From Salinicola socius (GTDB lineage: Bacteria; Pseudomonadota; Gammaproteobacteria; Pseudomonadales; Halomonadaceae), in the NCBI RefSeq assembly GCF_001937195.1, contig NZ_MSDO01000001.1:248001-312000 (forward strand): a DNA stretch of 64,000 bases. Reading direction: 5' to 3'. Shown one piece after another: positions 58,222 through 64,000 of this stretch. The notes under the pieces were generated by a model that saw only the letters and a list, made by a program, of their open reading frames with translations, did not search any database and was not told the origin of the DNA. Positions within the stretch are counted from its first letter, which is position 1. Each line of letters starts with the position of its first letter. The position numbers were made by a program, and so were the translations under genes.

Positions 58222-59730
58222 TCAATCAGGTTTCAGGCGACGCTTGAACGGCACGCGCAGCCAGCGGAAGAACGGTGTCGCCTGCAGGATCGACAGCAGC
58301 GCGAGGATCAGCAGCACGGTGGCGATCGGGCTCTCCAGAAAAACGCCGAAGCTGTCGTTGCCGATCAGCATCGATTGCTGGAAGCTGGTCTCCATCACCG
58401 GACCCAGGATCAGACCGATCACCATCGGCGCAGGAGATACTCCGGCCTTGCTCATCCAGTAACCGAACAGACCGAAGCCGAGCATGAGTCCGACATCGAA
58501 CAGGCTGTTGTTGATGGCGAAGGCGCCGATGATGCACAGCGTGAGAATCGCGCAGGCGATGAAGCCATCGGGGATCTTGGTCACCGACACGCTCATCTTG
58601 GTGAACGCCAACCCCACCACCAGCAGCGCGATGTTGGCGAGAATCACCGCCCAGATCAGGGTGTAGGTGACATCGCCGTAATCGGTCAGCAGATTAGGGC
58701 CCGGCAGAATACCCTGCACCATCAGCGCACCCAGCAGGATCGCGGTGGAAGAGCTGCCCGGGATCCCGAGGGCGATGGTGGGGATCAGTGCGCCACCGAC
58801 CACGGCATTGTTGGCGGCCTCAGGCGCGGCGACCCCGGCGACCTCTCCCTTGCCGAAGCGGCTCTTGTCCTTGGCGAAGCGCTTGGCCTCGTTGTAGGCG
58901 AACCAGCTGGCAGTATCGCCGCCGGTGCCGGGGATCAGCCCAACGACAATACCGATGCCGCTGGAGCGCAGGATGTTGGGCATCAGTTGCTTGATGGTGC
59001 TCCACCGCGGCATCAAGCGGTCGGTGATACGGCTCGCCACCTTGCCACCCTGGTGAGAATTCTCGATCAGGGTCAGTGCCTGGGGCACCGAGAACAGTCC
59101 GATCAGCGCTACCGTGAAATCGATCCCGCCGAACAGATTGATCTGATCGAAGGTCATCCGTGGCGTGCCCGTCGTCAGATCCATCCCGACGGTACTGAGC
59201 AGCAGACCCAACCCGCCGGAGAGCAGTCCGCTGATGACCGAGCCCTGGGCCAGCGAGCCGATGATGGTGATGCCCAGTACGGCGATCGCGAACAGCTCGA
59301 CCGGACCGAACTCGAGCACCAGCGTGCCGAGGAGCGGCGCCGCCGTCAGCAGCGCGATACCGCTCATCAGCCCACCGAAGAATGAGGCGAACAGCGACAC
59401 TCCCAGCGCTTCGCCGGCACGCCCCTGCTGCGAGAGCGGAAAGCCATCGAGAACGGTTGCCGCCGCCGACGGCGTACCGGGCGTGCGCAACAGAATCGCA
59501 GCGATGGAACCGCCATAGGACGCCCCCACGTAGAGCGAAGCCAGCATGCTCAGCCCGGTCGCGGGGTCGAAGCTGAATGTCAGCGGCAGCAGCAAGGCCA
59601 ACGCCATCGTTGCCGACAACCCCGGCATCGCCCCGACGAACAACCCCAGCAGCGTCCCGCCAAGGATGCAGGCTATGTTGTTGAAGCTGAGCACGTTGGT
59701 CAGCCCGATCATTACCAAAGAGGAATCCAT
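58222..59730 (-). CDS. tctA: TTT transporter large membrane subunit TctA
   Basis: 502 residues, about twelve membrane segments. Signature stretches: ILGGTLLGLFVGAMPGLSATMALALLLPLTF near the N-terminus and GIVVGLIPGTGGDTASWFAYNEAKR further on, both typical of TctA. It is the Na+- or H+-coupled permease of the tripartite tricarboxylate transporter. It lies between tctB and the dehydratase gene in the six-gene operon and probably imports the sugar acid used by the downstream enzymes. Confidence 0.95.
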   Translation of the reverse strand: MDSSLVMIGLTNVLSFNNIACILGGTLLGLFVGAMPGLSATMALALLLPLTFSFDPATGLSMLASLYVGASYGGSIAAILLRTPGTPSAAATVLDGFPLSQQGRAGEALGVSLFASFFGGLMSGIALLTAAPLLGTLVLEFGPVELFAIAVLGITIIGSLAQGSVISGLLSGGLGLLLSTVGMDLTTGTPRMTFDQINLFGGIDFTVALIGLFSVPQALTLIENSHQGGKVASRITDRLMPRWSTIKQLMPNILRSSGIGIVVGLIPGTGGDTASWFAYNEAKRFAKDKSRFGKGEVAGVAAPEAANNAVVGGALIPTIALGIPGSSSTAILLGALMVQGILPGPNLLTDYGDVTYTLIWAVILANIALLVVGLAFTKMSVSVTKIPDGFIACAILTLCIIGAFAINNSLFDVGLMLGFGLFGYWMSKAGVSPAPMVIGLILGPVMETSFQQSMLIGNDSFGVFLESPIATVLLILALLSILQATPFFRWLRVPFKRRLKPD

Positions 59731-59813
59731 GCGCGTCTACTCTCCTGCGCTCGATTTGAGCAACGTGGGCCGCCGGTTGTGACGAGTGCTTACAAGCTGT
59801 CCTTGATGAGCGC

Positions 59814-60362
59814 TTATAGAAAGCTCGGCAGCAGCGGAATCGGCAAGCCCAGGAACTGCACGAACACCAGGCAGATCATCGCGATCAGCACCGCTCCGGC
59901 GATCAACGCGAAGGTCCATTTCACCGTGCGCAGAATCGCCAGCGCCAGGGCCATGAACAGCGCCGTGGCCAGCACGTAGCCGAGTGTCGTCATCACCGAG
60001 ACGTAACCCACCGCCAGCAGGAAAATGACGGCGACCGCCGCCCAGCGCCGAGGTTCCGGCGTTGCCTCGCTCGAACCCTCCGCAACGGTGTTTACGCCCG
60101 TAGCTCCAGCACGGGTCACTCCAGCACCTGCGCCAGTCACTCCCGTACCTGAACCAGCTCCGGCACCGGAGCCGCGAGTGGCCGTCGCACGGCGCCGGAG
60201 GCGAAGTTCGCTGGCCACCATCGCCAGCGACAGCAGCGCCACGGCCACGGCGTAGATCACCGGCATCTGGGCCGCGGCGCGCGGGTACTGGCTGGCGTCG
60301 AAGAAGAAGACGCCGGCCACGACGATGCCGAACACACCCAGCAGCAAACGACTGACATTCAT
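59814..60362 (-). CDS. tctB: TTT transporter small membrane subunit TctB
   Basis: 182 residues, a little longer than usual (~150-160). Four membrane segments are expected: two at the N-terminus (LLLGVFGIVVAGVFFF, MPVIYAVAVALLSLAMVA) and two at the C-terminus (WAAVAVIFLLAVGYVSVMTTLGYVLATALFMALALAIL, FALIAGAVLIAMICLVFVQFLGLPIPLLP). Between them lies an unusual linker of about 45 residues rich in Gly, Ala, Thr and Val. It sits between tctC (32 bp) and tctA (83 bp). Confidence 0.92.
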   Translation of the reverse strand: MNVSRLLLGVFGIVVAGVFFFDASQYPRAAAQMPVIYAVAVALLSLAMVASELRLRRRATATRGSGAGAGSGTGVTGAGAGVTRAGATGVNTVAEGSSEATPEPRRWAAVAVIFLLAVGYVSVMTTLGYVLATALFMALALAILRTVKWTFALIAGAVLIAMICLVFVQFLGLPIPLLPSFL

Positions 60363-60394
60363 GGCGCCCTTCTCCTCGCTAGTGCGTCAGCCAT

Positions 60395-61375
60395 TCAGCG
60401 ACCGACCTCGTCCTTGACCGACTCCCAGATCCCGCGATAGTCGCTTTCCATCTGCTCGATCATCGCGCGGTAGTCATCTCCGGTGACGACATCGAGGTTC
60501 ATGGCGCGTTTTTCCGCCTGGGCCTGGAAGTCGGGATCCTTGGCCAGAGTCTGGAATGCCTCGATCAGCTGCTGACGAGCCTCATCCGGAATGCCCGCCG
60601 GTGCGCTGTAACCGCGCGAGGAGCCCGCCACGATATCGACGCCTTTCTCTTTCATGGTGGGCACGTCAGGCAGGCTGGTCAGCCGCTTTTCGGCGAACAC
60701 CGCCAGCGCTCTGAGGTTGCCGGACTCGACCTGGCCATAGACGTTGCCCACGTTGTTGAAACTGGCATCGATCTTGCCACCCATGGCGGCCGTCGCGGAG
60801 GGGCCGTCGCCCTGGAACGGTACCTTCTTGAACGACAGGCCCTTGGCCTGCTCGAGCAGGATGGTGGTGAAGAAATCGTCCCCGCCGACGCCGGAATTGC
60901 CGATTGTCACCGTTCCCGGGCTCTGCTCGGCGGCTTCGAAAAGATCCTCGATGGTCTGATAGGGACTGTCAGGGCTGACGACGACGATGCCCGGATCGGT
61001 CACCACGTTGGCGATCGGGGTCAACTCGTCGGTGCTGTAGGTAATGGCATCGTTCATGATGTAGTTGGTCATCAGCATCGGCGTATTGGTGATGCTGATG
61101 GTGCCGCCATCCTTGGGCGACTGCTTGGCCAGACGCGTCCAGGCAATGGCACCGGTGGCGCCGGGCATGTATTCGTTGACAAAATCGACGCCGAGGATCT
61201 CGCTCAGGCGCGGCTGGACCAGCTGTGCCAGGGCGTCACTGCCGCCTCCCGGTTTGAATCCCTGCAGTACGGTGACTTCATCGCCTCCCACGTAATCGGC
61301 GGCTTGCGCCAGGGGAGACAGACTGATGGCCATGGCGGTGATCGTCAGCCAGTGGCGAAGGGCTTTGGCGTGCAT
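60395..61375 (-). CDS. tctC: TTT transporter periplasmic binding protein TctC
   Basis: 326 residues with a signal peptide (MHAKALRHWLTITAMAISLSPLAQAAD) and the Bug/TctC fold: EVTVLQGFKPGGGSDALAQLVQPRLSEILG, NEYMPGATGAIAWTRLA and GGKIDASFNNVG. It captures the carboxylate substrate for TctAB. It is the first gene of the six-gene catabolic operon and is divergent from a GntR regulator. Its leader carries five 15-bp tandem repeats, and its promoter overlaps a palindrome likely bound by that regulator. Confidence 0.94.
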   Translation of the reverse strand: MHAKALRHWLTITAMAISLSPLAQAADYVGGDEVTVLQGFKPGGGSDALAQLVQPRLSEILGVDFVNEYMPGATGAIAWTRLAKQSPKDGGTISITNTPMLMTNYIMNDAITYSTDELTPIANVVTDPGIVVVSPDSPYQTIEDLFEAAEQSPGTVTIGNSGVGGDDFFTTILLEQAKGLSFKKVPFQGDGPSATAAMGGKIDASFNNVGNVYGQVESGNLRALAVFAEKRLTSLPDVPTMKEKGVDIVAGSSRGYSAPAGIPDEARQQLIEAFQTLAKDPDFQAQAEKRAMNLDVVTGDDYRAMIEQMESDYRGIWESVKDEVGR

Positions 61376-61424
61376 GATCGATTCCTCTCTGACGGAGTCT
61401 GGTTATCGTTATCGTGCTTATTCG

Positions 61425-61499
61425 TTGTCGTACCTATCCTTGTCGTACCTATCCTTGTCGTACCTGTCCTTGTCGTACCTGTCCTTGTCATGCCTGTTC
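61425..61499. repeat. 15-bp tandem repeat, 5 units, in the tctC leader
   Basis: Five head-to-tail units start at 61425, 61440, 61455, 61470 and 61485; in the tctC sense each reads GGATAGGTACGACAA with slight variation (GGACAGG in later units). They lie 50-125 bp before the tctC start codon, between the predicted promoter and the gene, so each transcript copy carries an AAGGA-type SD-like motif. Confidence 0.9.
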
Positions 61500-61515
61500 T
61501 TGCCGCGACTGAAAG

Positions 61516-61545
61516 AACGTATTAATTTATCGATCATATTGTCAA
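61516..61545 (-). promoter_or_regulatory. Predicted tctC promoter
   Basis: On the minus strand TTGACA (61545-61540), an 18-bp spacer and TACGTT (61521-61516). The consensus -35 box lies inside the palindrome at 61541-61555. Confidence 0.5.
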
Positions 61546-61555
61546 TAATATTGAC
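61541..61555. promoter_or_regulatory. Perfect 15-bp palindrome, putative GntR operator
   Basis: GTCAATAATATTGAC, with 7-bp perfect arms around a central A, in the tctC-gntR divergent gap. It overlaps the predicted -35 box of tctC, so a bound repressor would block transcription. Assignment to the adjacent FCD-type GntR protein is inference. The remaining ~210 bp up to the gntR start hold no other clear feature. Confidence 0.6.
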
Positions 61556-61769
61556 GCCAATAGAGACTAAAGCACTAACGTCCTACAAAACGGCGCTAAA
61601 AGCTGAAAAACTGGCATCATCCGGGAGGTTGACGCAGCAGAATCGATTCTGCACGTTTCGATCATGATTCTTGGTGGGAGTCGTGCCGAAGCGCCACTTG
61701 CCCCACTCCGATCGGCTGCAGACAATGGCCGACAGATCGACGGGAACTTCATCATGACGGGAAACGCTC

Positions 61770-62498
61770 ATGCCAAAGCGAGACATCGCTAAATCGACCA
61801 TCCCCGCTAGCGGTCAGCGGCTCGCCGACGAGCGTGCAGAGGCGACTGCCGAAGCGGTCAGCGTCGCCGATATCGTCTCGGCCATCGAAGAGGACATCGT
61901 GCTGAATCGGGTGCACCCGAAAGAGAGACTGGTCGAAGAGGACCTGATGCAGCGCTTCGCCGGCAAGCGCCACGTGGTGCGCCAGGCGCTATTTCAGCTC
62001 GAGAACGCCGGTCTGGTGGAACGGATCAAGAATCGTGGCGCCTTCGTCAAATCCTACACACCCGAAGAGGTGGAAGGGATCTATGTCATGCGTGAGCTGC
62101 TGGAAGAGGCCGCCGCGGATCGCATCCCGATGCCGGCCCCGCCCGCGTTGATCGATGCGCTGACCGCCATCCAGTCGCAGCACGGTGCGGCGGTGGAGAG
62201 CGGGGATCTGCGCGCGGTGTTCCATCACAACATCGCCTTCCATCGCACGCTGTTCGCGGCCTGCGGCAACGACTATCTCGCGGATACGATCAACGAGTTC
62301 GCGCAGAAGGCCCACGCCATTCGTTTCATCGGCACCACCGATCGCCAGGCGATCCTGCTGGCGCGCGATGAGCACCTCGCCATGATCGACGCGCTCAAGC
62401 AGCAGGATCGCGCCGAGCTACACCGCCTCTGCTACCAGCATCTCCAGCCCTCGAAAGAGCGTTATCTGCATCTCTACCGGCTCCGGGAAGGCGGCTGA
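61770..62498 (+). CDS. GntR-family regulator, FCD type
   Basis: 242 residues. Winged HTH: IEEDIVLNRVHPKERLVEEDLMQRFAGKRHVVRQALFQLENAGLVERIKNRGAFV near residues 33-87, then the FCD domain with histidines expected to bind metal/ligand (HHNIAFHRTLFAACGND). It is divergent from the tctC operon and converges with the IlvD/Edd gene, so it likely controls both catabolic units in response to the sugar acid or its keto-deoxy derivative. Confidence 0.92.
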   Translation: MPKRDIAKSTIPASGQRLADERAEATAEAVSVADIVSAIEEDIVLNRVHPKERLVEEDLMQRFAGKRHVVRQALFQLENAGLVERIKNRGAFVKSYTPEEVEGIYVMRELLEEAAADRIPMPAPPALIDALTAIQSQHGAAVESGDLRAVFHHNIAFHRTLFAACGNDYLADTINEFAQKAHAIRFIGTTDRQAILLARDEHLAMIDALKQQDRAELHRLCYQHLQPSKERYLHLYRLREGG

Positions 62499-62526
62499 TA
62501 CGAGTGATCGGCCTCGAGGCCCGCCA

Positions 62527-64000
62527 TCACTTCGGCACCCGACGCTGGATGTTCGGCGGCCGCAGGAAGGTGAAATCGCAACCCTGATCCGCCTGGGTGA
62601 TCTGCTCGAGAAACAGCTTGCGATACCCTCGCTCGGCGGTCAGGGCAATCGGCCGCCAGCCTTCCCGGCGCCGCGCGAGTTCTGCGTCATCGACCAGCAG
62701 CTCGAGGCGGCGTTCGCTCACGCTCAGGCGAATCCGGTCGCCGTTCTCGACCAGCGCCAGCGGCCCGCCCAGGGCGGCTTCGGGCGTCACGTGCAGCACG
62801 ATGGAACCCGCCGCCGTGCCGCTCATGCGGCCGTCGGAGATTCGCAACATGTCGCGCACGCCCTGCCGGGCCAGCTTGCGCGGGATCGGCAGATAACCCG
62901 CTTCGGGCATTCCCGGTGCACCGACGGGTCCGATCCGCTTGAGCACCAGAACATCCTCCGCCGTCACGTCCAGCGCCGGGTCGTCGATGCGCGCGGCCAT
63001 GTCCTCGGCATTTTCGAACACCACCGCACGACCTTCGTGCTCCATCAACCGGGCATCGGCGGCCGACTGCTTGATGATCGCGCCATCGGGCGCCAGGTTG
63101 CCGCGTAAGAAGGCGATCCCGCCGGCCGGATAGAGCGGCGCGTCGAAGCGATGCACCACCTGCTGCTCGAAAGCCGGCACGGCATCGATCTCTTCGCCCA
63201 GCGTGCGTCCGGTCACGGTCATGGCATCCAGGTGCAGCAGCGGTTTCAGTTCGCGCAGCACGGTCGGCAGCCCGCCGGCACGATGCAGATCCTCCATGTA
63301 GTGCTGACCCGACGGCTTGAGATCGACCAGCACCGGCGTCTCGCGGCTCATCCGATCGAAAGCCGCCAGGTCGATATCGATACCCATGCGTCCGGCGATG
63401 GCCGTCAGGTGAATGATCCCGTTGGTGGAACCACCGATCGCCAACAGCACCCGCAGCGCATTCTCGAACGCCTTTTCGGTCAGGATCCTGTCCGGCGTCA
63501 CGCGCGTCCTGGCGTTGATCACGGCTTGTCTTCCGGTCGCCTCGGCGACGCGCATGCGATCCGCGGTCACCGCCGGCGGCGAGGCGCTGCCCGGCAACGC
63601 GATGCCCAGCGCTTCGCTGATACACGCCATGGTGCTGGCCGTGCCCATGACCGAGCAGGTACCGACACTGCCGACCAGTTTGGCGTTGACCTCTTCGATC
63701 TCCTGATCGTCGATCTCCTGGCCGCGATACATGCCCCAGTAGCGACGACAGTCGGTACACGCGCCGACACGGACGCCGCGATGGCCGCTGGTCAGCATCG
63801 CGCCGGTCACCAGCTCGAGCATGGGCACATTGGCGGAAGCGGCGCCCATCAACTGGGCAGGCACCGTCTTGTCGCATCCGCCGATGAGCACCACCGAATC
63901 CATCGGCTGGGCGCGGATCATCTCCTCGGTATCCATCGACATCAGGTTACGCAGGTACATGCTCGTGGGCGTGGAGAAACTCTCGGCGATCGAGATGGTG
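62527..64000 (-). CDS. IlvD/Edd-family dehydratase (5' end outside window)
   Basis: The frame is open to the window end, giving about 490 residues of a protein normally 570-600 long; the N-terminal ~90 are missing. The [Fe-S]-ligand cysteines lie in VLIGGCDKTVPAQLMGA, GACTDCRRYWGMYRG and VGTCSVMGTASTMACISEALG, and GGSTNGIIHL, GGPLALVENGD and RISDGRMSGTA are family motifs. Members dehydrate dihydroxy acids or aldonates (dihydroxyacid, xylonate, arabinonate, gluconate). Next to a sugar-acid operon and its GntR regulator, an aldonate substrate is more likely than valine/isoleucine synthesis (inference). Confidence 0.9.
   Translation of the reverse strand, partial: TISIAESFSTPTSMYLRNLMSMDTEEMIRAQPMDSVVLIGGCDKTVPAQLMGAASANVPMLELVTGAMLTSGHRGVRVGACTDCRRYWGMYRGQEIDDQEIEEVNAKLVGSVGTCSVMGTASTMACISEALGIALPGSASPPAVTADRMRVAEATGRQAVINARTRVTPDRILTEKAFENALRVLLAIGGSTNGIIHLTAIAGRMGIDIDLAAFDRMSRETPVLVDLKPSGQHYMEDLHRAGGLPTVLRELKPLLHLDAMTVTGRTLGEEIDAVPAFEQQVVHRFDAPLYPAGGIAFLRGNLAPDGAIIKQSAADARLMEHEGRAVVFENAEDMAARIDDPALDVTAEDVLVLKRIGPVGAPGMPEAGYLPIPRKLARQGVRDMLRISDGRMSGTAAGSIVLHVTPEAALGGPLALVENGDRIRLSVSERRLELLVDDAELARRREGWRPIALTAERGYRKLFLEQITQADQGCDFTFLRPPNIQRRVPK

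Noticed and set aside
61425-61499. Five regular repeats that might suggest a CRISPR array
   Set aside because: Units are 15 bp and directly adjacent with no spacers, and no cas gene is present; it is a plain tandem repeat.

Overview
The window is bacterial chromosome of high GC with gammaproteobacterial gene content. Its mix of intact cysJ-cysI, rluF, many LysR/GntR/AraC-controlled catabolic units, tripartite tricarboxylate transporters (TTT), a betaine-type binding protein and acidic insertions in proteins suggests a halophilic member of the Halomonadaceae (Halomonas/Salinicola/Kushneria-like). That placement is inference from gene content, not a database match. No rRNA, tRNA, CRISPR array, prophage or intact insertion sequence was recognised.

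Layout. 0-2.9 kb: an NhaC-type antiporter (cut by the window start), a class IV aminotransferase-like protein lacking the usual PLP lysine, and a GntR regulator. 2.9-8.4 kb: rluF with a long basic tail, then an apparent regulon of orphan tctC, iclR, a family III CoA-transferase and a citryl-CoA-lyase-like gene. Matching dyads lie in front of tctC and of the CoA-transferase. 8.4-12.1 kb: sulfite reductase (cysJ-cysI). 12.4-17 kb: a glutathione transferase, AraC/LysE pair, DUF748 protein and YgjV-like protein. 17.2-24.7 kb: an accessory series in which AraC, TetR, HxlR and AraC regulators each face a small oxidoreductase, glyoxalase-fold or NTF2-fold gene. 24.9-27.2 kb: dienelactone hydrolase, a GlsB-type membrane protein and a flavin reductase. 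27.2-30.4 kb: outer-membrane barrel + small phosphate-binding-like periplasmic protein + diguanylate cyclase. 30.7-33.1 kb: GNAT-nitrilase fusion and MtfA-like protease. 33.1-34.9 kb: an AT-richer islet with a PD-(D/E)XK-like protein, a decayed gene copy, a ParE-type toxin-antitoxin pair and two orphan operator-like palindromes. 34.9-49.2 kb: CbiX-like protein, four LysR units, an MBL hydrolase, threonine aldolase, gamma-butyrobetaine-hydroxylase-like dioxygenase with a betaine binding protein, and a haloacetate-dehalogenase-like hydrolase with tartrate dehydrogenase. 49.2-54.4 kb: an AT-richer second copy of the barrel/periplasmic-protein/c-di-GMP module, now with a GGDEF-EAL protein and a coupled acyltransferase. 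54.8-64 kb: a six-gene TctCBA plus sugar-acid catabolic operon, its divergent GntR regulator, and an IlvD/Edd dehydratase cut by the window end.

The strongest candidate for an undescribed system is the twice-occurring module of outer-membrane barrel, 142-residue periplasmic PBP-like protein and membrane c-di-GMP enzyme, whose second copy adds an autoinducer-synthase-like acyltransferase. Other notable points are the IclR regulon, the lysine-less class IV aminotransferase, and an unusual number of 8-18 bp tandem repeats in intergenic DNA, including five 15-bp units in the tctC leader.
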